Positions 52,408 through 61,592 of a stretch of 64,000 nt of DNA are shown here, one piece after another. The notes under the pieces are model-generated. The model worked only from the letters and a program-made list of their open reading frames with translations. It searched no databases and was not told the origin of the DNA. The stretch comes from Amylibacter sp. IMCC11727 (GTDB taxonomy: Bacteria; Pseudomonadota; Alphaproteobacteria; Rhodobacterales; Rhodobacteraceae). Within the stretch, counting starts at the first letter, position 1. The number at the start of each line of letters is the position of its first letter. Made by a program: the position numbers and the translations under genes. The stretch spans positions 2,920,001-2,984,000 of the forward strand of contig NZ_CP122960.1 of the NCBI RefSeq assembly GCF_029854195.1, in the 5' to 3' direction.

Positions 52408-53325
52408 CTAATTTTTGACCGCAACGGCAGGTGGCGTGTTTGCGCGGCGCGACAACACCCATTCGCGGTAGGAGATAAAACTGACCGCTGCGATGATAAT
52501 GCCACCCCCTGTCAGCACATAGACATCCACGTCTTCGGCAAACAGGAAATACCCCAGCATCGTCGCCCAAACCAATTGCAAAAACGTAACAGGTTGCGTC
52601 ACCGCAAGGGGCGCGGCGCTCAACGCTTTGGTCATGGTGAAATGGCCAATGGTCGCAAACACCGCAACCAGCCCCAACCACATCACATCCGTTAACGATG
52701 GCGGACTCCAAACAGCATAAGCAAAAGGCGCAAGCCCAATGGTCACAAACACCGACAACATACCCACAACAACCGCGGGATTGGCCTGCATGCTCAGTCG
52801 TTTGGCCAACAGATAGGACACGGCAAATAGGGGCGCAGTGAACAGCATAGCCGTTTGACCTTCGTTGATGGTTTGAAACCCGGGTCGCAGGATCACCATC
52901 GCGCCGACAAAGGCGGCGACAATCGCCAAAATCCGCCGCGCCGCCAGTTTTTCCCCCAAAAAGATCGCCGCGCCAATGGCGATGTAAATCGGGGATAGAT
53001 ACCCAATGGCCGTGACTTCCGCGATGGGAATGCGGGCCATGGCAAAGAACCACAGGATCACACCCAGCGCATGGCAAAACCCACGCACGGAATAGAAGGC
53101 CAAATCACCGCCGCTGAACCGCCCTTTAAAGATTTCGCCCATGAACGGCAGCATAATCACCAGCCCAATCACATAACGGATAAACGCCGCTTGGGCTGCG
53201 GGTACGTCTGATCCGATGTAGCGCACAATGCCTGTCACACAGACAAACATCAGGCCTGTGACCATCATCCAACCAATGCCAACCCAAGGGCGGCCAATGT
53301 CTGATGGGGGTGTGGAATTGCTCAT
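52408..53325 (-). CDS. DMT superfamily (EamA) transporter
   Basis: 305 residues from the ATG at 53325, the first that gives a sensible N-terminus; an upstream frame to 53379 exists. Ten hydrophobic segments are arranged as two EamA repeats. Landmarks are PAAQAAFIRYVIGLVIMLPF, FFAMARIPIAEVTAIGYLSP (end of the first repeat) and APLAVTQPVTFLQLVWATMLGY (end of the second, landmark). It is likely a metabolite exporter or importer of unknown substrate. It sits 89 bases downstream of the BKACE gene on the same strand and may extend the pca transcript. Confidence 0.87.
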   Translation of the reverse strand: MSNSTPPSDIGRPWVGIGWMMVTGLMFVCVTGIVRYIGSDVPAAQAAFIRYVIGLVIMLPFMGEIFKGRFSGGDLAFYSVRGFCHALGVILWFFAMARIPIAEVTAIGYLSPIYIAIGAAIFLGEKLAARRILAIVAAFVGAMVILRPGFQTINEGQTAMLFTAPLFAVSYLLAKRLSMQANPAVVVGMLSVFVTIGLAPFAYAVWSPPSLTDVMWLGLVAVFATIGHFTMTKALSAAPLAVTQPVTFLQLVWATMLGYFLFAEDVDVYVLTGGGIIIAAVSFISYREWVLSRRANTPPAVAVKN

Positions 53326-53414
53326 GATCTGTCCAAAACGTAATGCCCCCACCCAATCGAAGATTGCACACAGGCGCAAGCAGTGTTCGCCAAAACGTCA
53401 CGTATCACGGGGCG

Positions 53415-54248
53415 TTAGACGGCGCGCAACCCCAGCATCTCGCGGGCTTGTTGCCATGTGGCGACGGGGCGTTCGTATGTTTCACACAGATCAACACACC
53501 GCTGCACCAACGCAGCATTTGAGGGGGCCAATGTTGTGCGATCCATGCGAATGTTGTCTTCCAATCCAGTGCGCGCATGCCCACCTTCGGCGATCACCCA
53601 TTCGTTCAACACGATTTGGTTTTGCGCAATTCCCGCAGCACACCATGTAACCTGTGGCATCAATCGCTTGGTGGTTTTGACGTAAAAATCAAACACCTCA
53701 CGGTCCACAGGCATGGCATTTTTCACGCCCATGACAAATTGCACATGCAGTTTTTCAGGCAAACGTCCGTCTTCAATCATCTTAGCACATTGGAACAAGT
53801 GGCTCAGATCAAACGCTTCGATTTCTGGAGTTACATCATGGGCTTTCATCTCTGACGCCAGCCAATCCACCAAATCGGGGCTGTTTTCATAAACCCGCGT
53901 AGGAAAGTTATTCGACCCGACAGTCAAGCTCGCCATATCGGGACGCAAAGACAGCATCCCCCCCCGTTCACGCCCATTGCCAGACCGCCCGCCCGTGGAA
54001 AACTGAACAATCATGCCAGGGCAATGCTTTTCCAATCCTTCTTTCAGGGCCGCAAATTTATCAGGGTCCGAAGACGGGGTTTGATCCGCATTGCGCACAT
54101 GTGCATGGCAAATGCTTGCCCCTGCTTCAAAGGCTTCCTGCGTGCTTTCAACCTGCTCTGATATGGAAATCGGCACGGCTGGGTTGTCCGCTTGGGTCGG
54201 AACAGATCCCGTGATCGCAACGCAAATAATACAAGGGTCCATGGTCAA
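53415..54248 (-). CDS. Beta-keto acid cleavage enzyme (BKACE, DUF849)
   Basis: 277 residues. Barrel enzyme of the 3-keto-5-aminohexanoate cleavage family: CVAITGSVPT (about 9-18), the zinc motif ICHAHVRNADQTPSSDP (HxH, about 46-62), QFSTGGRSG, PEIEAFDLSH, and a late GGHARTGLEDN. Family members join acetyl-CoA to a beta-keto acid, releasing acetoacetate and a new acyl-CoA. It starts 3 bases after pcaG, in the pca operon. 3-oxoadipate, the product of PcaD, would give succinyl-CoA and acetoacetate; that substrate is inference from position. Confidence 0.87.
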   Translation of the reverse strand: MTMDPCIICVAITGSVPTQADNPAVPISISEQVESTQEAFEAGASICHAHVRNADQTPSSDPDKFAALKEGLEKHCPGMIVQFSTGGRSGNGRERGGMLSLRPDMASLTVGSNNFPTRVYENSPDLVDWLASEMKAHDVTPEIEAFDLSHLFQCAKMIEDGRLPEKLHVQFVMGVKNAMPVDREVFDFYVKTTKRLMPQVTWCAAGIAQNQIVLNEWVIAEGGHARTGLEDNIRMDRTTLAPSNAALVQRCVDLCETYERPVATWQQAREMLGLRAV

Positions 54249-54251
54249 TCC

Positions 54252-54827
54252 TTACATGTCCAAAAATACAGTTTCAGCGGGGCCTTGAAGGTGAATATCA
54301 AAGACAAAATCACCGCCATCATCAGGGTGTGCGATCAGGGTGTTGGCCCGATCCCCTGCCGCCAACAAAACAGGATCAACCGCATTCAGTGGGTCCCCTG
54401 CAAAATACATCCGCGTGTGCAGCCCCGTGTTTATCCCACGTGCCACAATCCAAAGACTTAGATGCGGCGCGTGCTCATCCCCAATAGACCCTGGTTTGAT
54501 CGTGGTGATTTCAAAAACACCCGTGTCCTGATCCCCTGCCACACGGCCAAACCCTGCAACATGCGGGTCTGCACCCTCTTGGCTGGCATAAACCCCGTTT
54601 GCATCGGCGTGCCACACCTCGATCATCGCATCGAGTAAGGGCGCACCTGCCCCATCAATCACGCGTCCTTTTATGGTAATGCGCTGCCCTGCGGCTTCGT
54701 CCCTTGCAATGACCTGTCCTAAATCTGCGGGATACACCCCTGTTACCTCGGCAAAATTCGGCACACAGCCAATATGCACATAAGGGCCAGCGGTTTGGCT
54801 TGGGCTTTCTTTCAACTGCCCCATCAC
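54252..54827 (-). CDS. pcaG: Protocatechuate 3,4-dioxygenase, alpha subunit
   Basis: 191 residues. ESPSQTAGPYVHIGC opens the intradiol dioxygenase fold; DGAGAPLLDAMIEVWHADANG (about 60-80, landmark) and APHLSLWIVARGINTGLHTR are the core strands. Only the beta subunit carries the full iron ligand set, as usual. It overlaps pcaH by 4 bases. Together they cleave protocatechuate to 3-carboxy-cis,cis-muconate with O2. Confidence 0.94.
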   Translation of the reverse strand: MMGQLKESPSQTAGPYVHIGCVPNFAEVTGVYPADLGQVIARDEAAGQRITIKGRVIDGAGAPLLDAMIEVWHADANGVYASQEGADPHVAGFGRVAGDQDTGVFEITTIKPGSIGDEHAPHLSLWIVARGINTGLHTRMYFAGDPLNAVDPVLLAAGDRANTLIAHPDDGGDFVFDIHLQGPAETVFLDM

Positions 54828-55549
54828 ATGCCCTCCTGCTCATGTTCGAACAGTGCCGCATCCCGGCCCCGCAGAACGATATCGAACCGATAGGCCCGCG
54901 CATCCATAGGAACAGTTGCCTCCATATCCAAAGGCGCGATCAACCTGTCTACAGCTTCGCGTGATGGAATTGATCCCACGATAGGGCACAGATCAATCAA
55001 CGGATCCCCTTCGAAATACATCTGCGTGATCAGGCGTTGCGCAAAGGCATGGCCAAACAGGCTGAAATGGATATGCGCAGGCCGCCAATCATTTGGGCCA
55101 TTGGGCCAAGGGTAAGCTCCAGGTTTCACCGTGCGGAAGGAATAAGAGCCGTCCTCTTTGGTGATAAACCGCCCACAGCCGCCGAAATTCGGGTCGAGTG
55201 CTGCGATGTATCCTTCTTTTTTGTGGCGGTATCGCCCGCCCGCATTGGCCTGCCAAACTTCGACAAGGCAATTTGGAACACCGCGCCCATTTTCATCCAA
55301 AACACGCCCATGCACGATGGTGCGTTGGCCAATGGCGGCTTCGCCGCTTGCCGCAAAGTTATGGATCAAATCCGCGTCCAATTCACCGATCAGATCATGC
55401 CCAAACACGGGGCCGCTCAGCTCTGACGCGGATTGGGGCATTTTCAGCAACTTTTGCTGAGGCGCGCGCAAATGCGTGGAACGATAGGGTTCGTGAAACG
55501 CTGGCGGATGCCAACCGCGATCCCGTGGAGCAAATGGCGTGTTACTCAT
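54824..55549 (-). CDS. pcaH: Protocatechuate 3,4-dioxygenase, beta subunit
   Basis: 241 residues. The iron ligands of the intradiol family are recognisable: Tyr in AGGRYRHKKEGYIAALDPNF, and Tyr, His and His in GAYPWPNGPNDWRPAHIHFS (about 143-162). It starts MSNTPFAPRDRGWHPPAF, a typical PcaH opening. It overlaps pcaC by 8 bases and pcaG by 4, so the operon is translationally coupled throughout. Confidence 0.95.
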   Translation of the reverse strand: MSNTPFAPRDRGWHPPAFHEPYRSTHLRAPQQKLLKMPQSASELSGPVFGHDLIGELDADLIHNFAASGEAAIGQRTIVHGRVLDENGRGVPNCLVEVWQANAGGRYRHKKEGYIAALDPNFGGCGRFITKEDGSYSFRTVKPGAYPWPNGPNDWRPAHIHFSLFGHAFAQRLITQMYFEGDPLIDLCPIVGSIPSREAVDRLIAPLDMEATVPMDARAYRFDIVLRGRDAALFEHEQEGM

Positions 55550-55919
55550 TTTCCATCTCGGCCAGCGTTTGTTTCATGATCTTCAATGCCTGATTGGCCT
55601 TTGGCACCCCTGCATAAACCGCCACATGCATCATCGTTTCGATCATGTCTTCTGTGCTGGCCCCCGTGTTCGCCGTGGCCCGCACGTGCATGGCCACTTC
55701 TTCGAAATTCCCCTGCGCGGCCAACAGGGCAAGGGTCACAATAGACCGTTCCCGTTTGGTGAAATGTGGGCGCGACCAAACGCTGCCCCATGCGCCTTCG
55801 GTGATGAAGGTTTGGAAGGGTTCATCAAACGCGGTCTTTGCGGCCTCTGCCTTATCCACATGCGCATCCCCAAGAACCGCACGACGGGTTGCCATGCCCG
55901 TGTCATACCGATCAGACAT
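55542..55919 (-). CDS. pcaC: 4-carboxymuconolactone decarboxylase
   Basis: 125 residues from the ATG at 55919 (MSDRYDTGMATRRAVLGD); the longer frame reads back into pcaD. The CMD core is TEGAWGSVWSRPHFTKRERS (about 42-61) and EEVAMHVRATANTGAS with ETMMHVAVYAGVPKANQ (about 74-112); the catalytic Glu and His are in place. It converts 4-carboxymuconolactone to 3-oxoadipate enol-lactone. It overlaps the end of pcaD and the start of pcaH by 8 bases each. Confidence 0.93.
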   Translation of the reverse strand: MSDRYDTGMATRRAVLGDAHVDKAEAAKTAFDEPFQTFITEGAWGSVWSRPHFTKRERSIVTLALLAAQGNFEEVAMHVRATANTGASTEDMIETMMHVAVYAGVPKANQALKIMKQTLAEMENE

Positions 55920-56706
55920 GCCCGTTTTCCCCAAAAAAGCCGCGCAGCAATTGGGTAAAGACTTGCGGTTTTTCCACACAAGGCAAATGCCCCGCACCGC
56001 GAATAATCGAAAACCGCGATCCAGAAATCAGCTCTGCGGTTTCGCGCACCAAATCGGGCGGCGTGGCCCCATCGCGATCCCCGACCACGGCCAATGTTGG
56101 CTGGGTCAGGCGTGACGTGCTTTCCATCACATCCGTGTCGCGAATGGCAGCGGACACGCGCGCATAGCCCTGATCTGTTGTGCGCACCAACATGTTGCGC
56201 CACATGGCAAAGTTGCCGTCATGGTGAAACTCTGGCGCAAACCAACGTTCCAAAATGGCATCTGCCATGGAGCCGAGTCCATCGGCTTTCACCTGTGCGA
56301 TACGATCATTCCACAAATCATCATTGCCAATGCGTGCGGCCGTATCTGCCAGCACCAGCAGCCTGACCAGATCGGGACGCTCTGCCGCCAACCCTTGCGC
56401 GATCAACCCACCAACTGACAGACCCACAAAGGCGGCGTTGGACAGGCCAAAGTGATCCATCAAAGTGGCCGCATCGGTGACCAACTCGTGCATGGCCCAG
56501 CCTGTATCGGGATCGTCAGATAACCCATGTCCCCGCTTATCATATCGCAGCACGCGGTAATTCTGCGCCAGCTCTGCCACAACCGCATCCCAGATACGAA
56601 AATCAGTTCCGAGCGAGTTGGAAAACACCACCGCAGGCGCATCTGCTGGTCCTTCGATTTGGCAATGTAACGCTGCGCCATGTGTCATGACAATTCTCGA
56701 AACCAT
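55912..56706 (-). CDS. pcaD: 3-oxoadipate enol-lactonase
   Basis: 264 residues, or 258 if it starts at the ATG at 56688 (MTHGAALHC), which is closer to family N-termini. Alpha/beta hydrolase: FSNSLGTDFRIWD, nucleophile Ser in AFVGLSVGGLIAQG (about 96), Asp in VVGDRDGATPP, and His in IRGAGHLPCVEKP. It opens the enol-lactone to 3-oxoadipate. It is the first gene of pcaDCHG-BKACE on the minus strand, divergent from an SDR gene across about 85 bases. No pcaQ regulator or pcaB cycloisomerase gene is present in the window. Confidence 0.93.
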   Translation of the reverse strand: MVSRIVMTHGAALHCQIEGPADAPAVVFSNSLGTDFRIWDAVVAELAQNYRVLRYDKRGHGLSDDPDTGWAMHELVTDAATLMDHFGLSNAAFVGLSVGGLIAQGLAAERPDLVRLLVLADTAARIGNDDLWNDRIAQVKADGLGSMADAILERWFAPEFHHDGNFAMWRNMLVRTTDQGYARVSAAIRDTDVMESTSRLTQPTLAVVGDRDGATPPDLVRETAELISGSRFSIIRGAGHLPCVEKPQVFTQLLRGFFGENGHV

Positions 56707-56789
56707 ACGAACCAGCCTTTTCAGTCAGTGCAATAATTCTGTAACATCTCTCATAAAGAACGCGTCGAAACAATATTAAGGAACGCTGC

Positions 56790-57557
56790 ATGTCTGATTT
56801 AACCAATACATCTGCCATCGTTACAGGGGGCGCATCGGGGCTTGGGGCGGCGGTTGCAGCCCATTTGGCAGGACGCGGCGCCAAAGTTTGCCTGTTTGAC
56901 ATGAACGCAGACGCAGCCACGCAAACCGCTGCAAAACTCGGTGCAACTTGGCAGGAAGTGGATGTTTCAAACCCTGACAGCGTGAAAGACGGCTTTGAAC
57001 AGGCCCGCGCCAAACAGGGCCAAGAACGCATTTTGGTGAACTGTGCGGGCATCGGCCCTGCGTCCAAAACCGTGTCACGTGGCGAACCCCATGATCCTGC
57101 CCTCTTTGCCAAAGTTATCGGCGTGAACCTGCTTGGCTCGTTCTATTGCGCCTCCACTGCAGCGGCGGGCATGGTCGCGGGTGATCCAACGGCGCCAGAC
57201 GGGGAACGGGGCGTGATTGTGAACACCGCTTCGGTTGCGGCCTATGAAGGGCAAGTGGGCCAAGTGGCCTATGCCGCATCCAAAGGCGGCATCGTCGGCA
57301 TGACCCTGCCCATGGCGCGCGACTTGGCCGACAAAGGGGTGCGCATTGCCACCATCGCCCCGGGCCTGTTCAAAACACCCCTTCTCGAAGGATTGCCACA
57401 AGAGGTTCAAGACAGTCTGGGCGCGCAAGTTCCCTTTCCGTCGCGCCTTGGCAATCCAGAAGAGTTCGGCAAACTGGTGGGCCACATCATCGACAACCCG
57501 ATGATCAACGGCGAAGTGATCCGCCTTGACGGCGCGATCCGCATGGCCCCACGCTAA
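56790..57557 (+). CDS. SDR family oxidoreductase (3-hydroxyacyl-CoA dehydrogenase type 2-like)
   Basis: 255 residues. TGGASGLGAAVAAHL (about 12-26) binds NAD, NCAGIGPA (about 89-96) is the NNAG-type motif, and catalytic Ser/Tyr/Lys are in NTASVAAYEGQVGQVAYAAS followed by KGG (YAASK). The length and the APGLFKTPLLEGLP, RLGNPEEFGKLV and DGAIRMAPR endings match HSD17B10-like 3-hydroxyacyl-CoA dehydrogenases of branched-chain catabolism. AAGGAA precedes the ATG. It is divergent from pcaD and convergent with the P450 gene, whose stop it overlaps by 4 bases. Confidence 0.88.
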   Translation: MSDLTNTSAIVTGGASGLGAAVAAHLAGRGAKVCLFDMNADAATQTAAKLGATWQEVDVSNPDSVKDGFEQARAKQGQERILVNCAGIGPASKTVSRGEPHDPALFAKVIGVNLLGSFYCASTAAAGMVAGDPTAPDGERGVIVNTASVAAYEGQVGQVAYAASKGGIVGMTLPMARDLADKGVRIATIAPGLFKTPLLEGLPQEVQDSLGAQVPFPSRLGNPEEFGKLVGHIIDNPMINGEVIRLDGAIRMAPR

Positions 57558-58726
57558 ACGAGTTTGACAGGAACAGCCGCTGGCCCGCGAAACCCAAATC
57601 CGGTGAAATTCACTGGGCCAGCCAGTTCCATATTCGGGAACCGTTCAAACAGCATCGGCAACATCAACTGCGCCAACATCCGTTTGGCGATGTGCATGCC
57701 TTGGCAAAAATGCGGCCCATTTCCGAACGCCTGATGGGGTTGTTTGGCGCGGAAAATATCAAATGTTTCGGGCACATCATATAGGTCTTCGTCGTGACAA
57801 GCCGAAGCCTGAATGGTCATCACAGTATCCCCTTTGGGGATCAAACAGCCGCGCAGTTCAACGTCTTCTTTCACCAAACGGCTGCTCACCTGAATGGGCG
57901 CACACCAGCGAATGCCTTCATCAAAGGCCGCACCCCACAAAGCATCTGCCTTACAGGCCGCAAACTGATCTGGATTGCTCAACAGCCCATACACAATCGT
58001 CAACAGCGCATCGCGCGGCTCGTTAATTCCGCCCCCAATGGCAATTTTGATATTGCTGCGGATTTGGCTCATGTCTATCGGATCGTCGGCGTTCACCATA
58101 ACCGATAATGCGCTTGGCCCTTGCTCCACTTTGTGGTGATCAATCATCGCATCAAAGCAGGCATTCATTTCCGTATTCGCCGCGTCACTGGCCACAAACG
58201 GCGCATCAGCCCAGCCGAAATTCCCAGCCCCATCAATCAACACCTGCGACCAACGTTGCATATCATCCACACTGGCGTTTGGTATGCCCAGCAAATGGGT
58301 TAAACACTCTGCCGCAAAGGGGCCAGCAAGGGCGGTAAACAAATCAACCGTTTCCCCACGCGGCAATTCCGCCACATGGCGTTCGGCAATATCGCGATAG
58401 ATCGGCTCCCAACTGCCTTTGATGTTTTTGGCAGAATAACTGGGGGCCATGGCGCCCCGTTCGCGGGCATGATCTTCGGCATCTTTACGCATCAAAGTAT
58501 GCGCCTGAAACGCCCGCTCCATCGGCGTGTTTGGGTCGTTCGAGCTGAACACCGCGGGGGTGTCTTTGACCATCCGTGTATCCGCTGCCTTGGTGAGCAT
58601 GGTGCGGCCAACAGACGTAACCCGCAACACAGGCGCTTCGGCCCGCAACCGTTTGTAAATCGGGTACGGATCGCGCACCAAATCAGCAATCGTGATTGTG
58701 TCGTCAATTGGGGCCAGTTGATCCAT
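57554..58726 (-). CDS. Cytochrome P450
   Basis: 390 residues from the ATG at 58726, with GAGG upstream; the frame to 58789 is a non-family extension. The I-helix reads IAIGGGINEPRDALL (about 232-246), the ExxR is in DEGIRWCAP, and the haem loop is QAFGNGPHFCQGMHIAKRM (axial Cys at about 338). It is a soluble class I bacterial P450 that needs a ferredoxin and reductase; neither gene is adjacent. The substrate is unknown. Proximity to the pca genes hints at demethylation or hydroxylation of an aromatic acid, but the gene is not in that operon. Confidence 0.93.
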   Translation of the reverse strand: MDQLAPIDDTITIADLVRDPYPIYKRLRAEAPVLRVTSVGRTMLTKAADTRMVKDTPAVFSSNDPNTPMERAFQAHTLMRKDAEDHARERGAMAPSYSAKNIKGSWEPIYRDIAERHVAELPRGETVDLFTALAGPFAAECLTHLLGIPNASVDDMQRWSQVLIDGAGNFGWADAPFVASDAANTEMNACFDAMIDHHKVEQGPSALSVMVNADDPIDMSQIRSNIKIAIGGGINEPRDALLTIVYGLLSNPDQFAACKADALWGAAFDEGIRWCAPIQVSSRLVKEDVELRGCLIPKGDTVMTIQASACHDEDLYDVPETFDIFRAKQPHQAFGNGPHFCQGMHIAKRMLAQLMLPMLFERFPNMELAGPVNFTGFGFRGPAAVPVKLV

Positions 58727-58799
58727 ATCGTCCTCATGTCTTTTGCACACCCATGGTGGCGCGGGCGGATGACCAAGGCAATGGTTCAAAAGACAGAAA

Positions 58800-58876
58800 T
58801 GGCGATCCCGGGAGGACTCGAACCCCCAACCCTCTGCTTAGAAGGCAGATGCTCTATCCAGTTGAGCTACGGGACC
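58800..58876 (-). tRNA. tRNA-Arg (anticodon TCT)
   Basis: Read on the minus strand it begins GGTCCCGTAGCTCAACTGGA and ends GGGATCG then CCA, which is encoded. The acceptor stem pairs over 7 bp with one G-T; the D-arm is GCTC/GAGC; the anticodon stem TCTGC/GCAGA encloses the loop CTTCTAA, giving anticodon TCT (codon AGA); the T-arm carries GGTTCGAGTCC. It lies between the P450 gene and the NDUFS4-like gene. No integrase or attachment duplication is visible next to it. Confidence 0.95.
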
Positions 58877-58917
58877 GCTGAGTGCGTGATGCGCCAAAAC
58901 GGCGGCGCGATCAAGGC

Positions 58918-59229
58918 TTAGTGTGTCCAAACTGTGCGGCGATTGGTGGCGAAATTATCGCCATAGCCGCCCGCGCGCACGTTCTGTTTGCGCTTTTGCG
59001 GTTCAAACACCGTGTAAGGAATGCCTTCGTTGGTGGCATAATCAACTGCGGCGTCTTTGCTTTCGAACATCAGACGCACTTGGCTGTTCATATCACTGGA
59101 ACTGGTCCACCCCATCAACGGATCAATCTGGCGCGCCTCTTCAGGAGTGAATTCCAAAACCCAAGTTTTGGTTTTCGCCTGACCTGATGTCATGGCGTTG
59201 CGCGCTGGCTGATAAATCTTGGCAAGCAT
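58918..59229 (-). CDS. NADH dehydrogenase (complex I) accessory subunit, NDUFS4 family
   Basis: 103 residues. MLAKIYQPARNAMTSGQAKT, then WVLEFTPEEARQIDPLMGWT (about 23-42), MNSQVRLMFESKDAAVDYA and YGDNFATNRRTVWTH follow the ETC complex I subunit conserved region. This is one of the three supernumerary complex I subunits that alphaproteobacteria share with mitochondria. It is encoded away from the nuo operon, as is usual. A TTGAGGAC-like site precedes the ATG. Confidence 0.9.
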   Translation of the reverse strand: MLAKIYQPARNAMTSGQAKTKTWVLEFTPEEARQIDPLMGWTSSSDMNSQVRLMFESKDAAVDYATNEGIPYTVFEPQKRKQNVRAGGYGDNFATNRRTVWTH

Positions 59230-59297
59230 GGTTGTCCTCAGTTGTTCCCTGTCTGGGCTGATACCCGATTATTGAGACCATAAAAAGACCGAAAAGT

Positions 59298-61592
59298 CTA
59301 TTTTTTCTGTCCGTCCTTTGCGGCTTGGTCAAGTTTCTCCTGCTCTTGTGCCGCAACTTCGGTCGCAGCGGCCTCAATCGCGGTTTTCTGTTCAGCACTT
59401 AACGCATCCGCAGAATCGAGCCCAGGTATCGCCACGCGCACTTCGCGACGGGCAAAATCAATGCCGGCGGCATCAAATTCGGCCTTCACACGGTTATAGA
59501 TTTCTTTACGCGCCATAAACTGTCGGCCTGGTTTGGCCATGAACTTACCGCGCATCACCATGCCAACATCATCGAATCCAAACACCCCTTGGGATTTGAA
59601 TGGCTGCAGGAAATCATCCTTCCATGCGTCTTCGGCCATCATTTCATTGCCGATCTTTTTAAAGATCTTTTTCACCTTATTGGGGTCCGTATCGAACGGT
59701 ACAGTGAACATCAGCTTCATGATCACCCAATCACGGCTGAAATTCGTGAGCTTTGGAATTTCCCCATAAGGAATGGTGTGAACCAACCCACGGTGATGGC
59801 GCAACTGCATGGAACGGATAGAGATTTTCTCAACCGTTCCCATGGTGCCTTCAACTTCGACATATTCGCCTGTGCGAAAGGCATCGTCGATCAGGAAGAA
59901 CATGCCAGACACGATATCTGCCACCAGCTTTTGCGCACCGAAACCAACGGCCAAACCGATGATACCAGCACCCGCCAACAACGGCGTGATATCAATACCG
60001 ATGTTGCCCAGCGCAATTAGGCCAAAAATCGCGGCAATGGCAAATTTCGCAATGCCAAGGACCAACGGCAAAACAGTGGACAGGCGTGATCCCCCTGCCC
60101 CGCCGCCTTCTCCACCGCCCGGTTCTTCGTCGTTCAAATCAATGCCCAACGCCGTTTGCTCCGCGGCCAATTTGCGGTTGATCCACAGCGACACCAATTC
60201 CCAAACCAGATAGCCAACAGCAATCACCATCAGGATTTCGATCATGCGGCCCGCCACCTGAACTCCGACACCAGCGGCTGCAAGATTGCTCAAATCAATG
60301 CCCCACACCTCTGCGATGATGACAATGATAATGGCAAAAACCACAACGCGCCCAATGCGGATATAGCTGCGTTTCGTTGAAACATAGGCCCGTTCCGCCA
60401 CAAAGCCTTCGCCTTGCATTGGTGGCACCAGATGACGGACCAAGGCTCGAACGGCGGTGTCAAAAGTCGGGCCAAACGCCAGCAGAAACATCATTTTGTA
60501 ATGCGGCGCAGTGGCCAGCACTTCAAACATCCCAAAGCTGACAATCACGTTAATCAGCAACCATGTAAACACGGACAGACCGATCAGATAAACGGGATAG
60601 AATTTCGCCAACTTGTCTTCGAATGGGGTAACGTCATCACGCCCTCGGGCCATAGTGACCAACCCATCCCATGCCCGCCAGGCCACAACAATGATGTAAA
60701 TATGGACTGACAGGTTGAGCCAAAAACCAAGTCGCGACGTGCCCATGGGCACATCGTTCAGCGCATTAAACTCCACAATCCCCGTGGACAGGCCCATCAA
60801 AAGGAACAAACCAAACTGGTTGCGGTACAGGTATTTCGCAGTCCAATCATCGGTGGCAATCAATCGGTGTTCTGGACGTTCTGGCGCCAATAGGAACCGC
60901 CCCAGTGCCAAGGCCAAACGCGGCAAAGCAACAACGTTAAACACGATCACTTGGGCAAACTGCGCCATATCTGGCGTAATCAAATTGGTCGTAACCAGTC
61001 GCGCCACCGCAAAGAATGCAATCAGGCCATAGATTTGTTTTAACAGTCGAAAGCTCAGAAATTTCAGCGATTCAAACAGCGTCGCATCATCGCCGATGGT
61101 TTGCGTATGCCAATTTCGTGTCAGCCAATTCACCAGCTTTTCTGCAACAAGGCCCACTGCCAACCCTAACAGGATGGATCCGAGCAGTTGTAAAATCCCC
61201 ATCCCACCTAAAGTGTTGTAGAAATTGCTAAAACTGGTGGCTTGGCTCGAAATCAAAATCGGCAATCGCACGATGGCTTCATATACGGCAGTCCATGTCC
61301 CGTTGGCCGCCGCCATTAAGAAATCCAAAACGGATGTTTCGCTGGCAACCTCTTCTTCTTTTTTGGCAACGGCATCCAAACGTTCCAGCAACATGTTGCG
61401 CACGTCTGCATCAGACATTCGTGAAACCATATCGCGCACATCTTCAGGCGTCAGGTCGGCTGCATCAACGGGATCCGTTGCCGAGGACTCTCCTCCGCCT
61501 GAAGTTGGTATAAGTGTCTGGGCAGACACAGGCTGCACCGCAAAAAGAGTTAGAATGACGGCAAGTGCCGCCCAAAAAGTCGTGAAACGCAT
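59298..61592 (-). CDS. Mechanosensitive ion channel (MscS family), large form
   Basis: 764 residues from the ATG at 61592, where a signal peptide begins (MRFTTFWAALAVILTLFAVQ, cleavage after VSA). A periplasmic segment of about 80 residues is followed by around ten membrane helices. A Gly-rich linker (EEPGGGEGGGAGG, about 480-495) precedes the MscS core, with the pore-lining TM3 and ALGNIGIDITPLLAGAGIIG, then FGAQKLVADIVSGMFFLID (about 560-580) and the beta domain EYVEVEGTMGTVEKI. The cytoplasmic end is Lys/Gln-rich. It would release solutes on hypo-osmotic shock. The gene stands alone. Confidence 0.9.
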   Translation of the reverse strand: MRFTTFWAALAVILTLFAVQPVSAQTLIPTSGGGESSATDPVDAADLTPEDVRDMVSRMSDADVRNMLLERLDAVAKKEEEVASETSVLDFLMAAANGTWTAVYEAIVRLPILISSQATSFSNFYNTLGGMGILQLLGSILLGLAVGLVAEKLVNWLTRNWHTQTIGDDATLFESLKFLSFRLLKQIYGLIAFFAVARLVTTNLITPDMAQFAQVIVFNVVALPRLALALGRFLLAPERPEHRLIATDDWTAKYLYRNQFGLFLLMGLSTGIVEFNALNDVPMGTSRLGFWLNLSVHIYIIVVAWRAWDGLVTMARGRDDVTPFEDKLAKFYPVYLIGLSVFTWLLINVIVSFGMFEVLATAPHYKMMFLLAFGPTFDTAVRALVRHLVPPMQGEGFVAERAYVSTKRSYIRIGRVVVFAIIIVIIAEVWGIDLSNLAAAGVGVQVAGRMIEILMVIAVGYLVWELVSLWINRKLAAEQTALGIDLNDEEPGGGEGGGAGGSRLSTVLPLVLGIAKFAIAAIFGLIALGNIGIDITPLLAGAGIIGLAVGFGAQKLVADIVSGMFFLIDDAFRTGEYVEVEGTMGTVEKISIRSMQLRHHRGLVHTIPYGEIPKLTNFSRDWVIMKLMFTVPFDTDPNKVKKIFKKIGNEMMAEDAWKDDFLQPFKSQGVFGFDDVGMVMRGKFMAKPGRQFMARKEIYNRVKAEFDAAGIDFARREVRVAIPGLDSADALSAEQKTAIEAAATEVAAQEQEKLDQAAKDGQKK

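Noticed and set aside
58800..58876. tRNA-Arg as an integration site for a genomic island
   Set aside because: No integrase gene and no recognisable duplication of the tRNA 3' end nearby; flanking genes are ordinary chromosomal ones.
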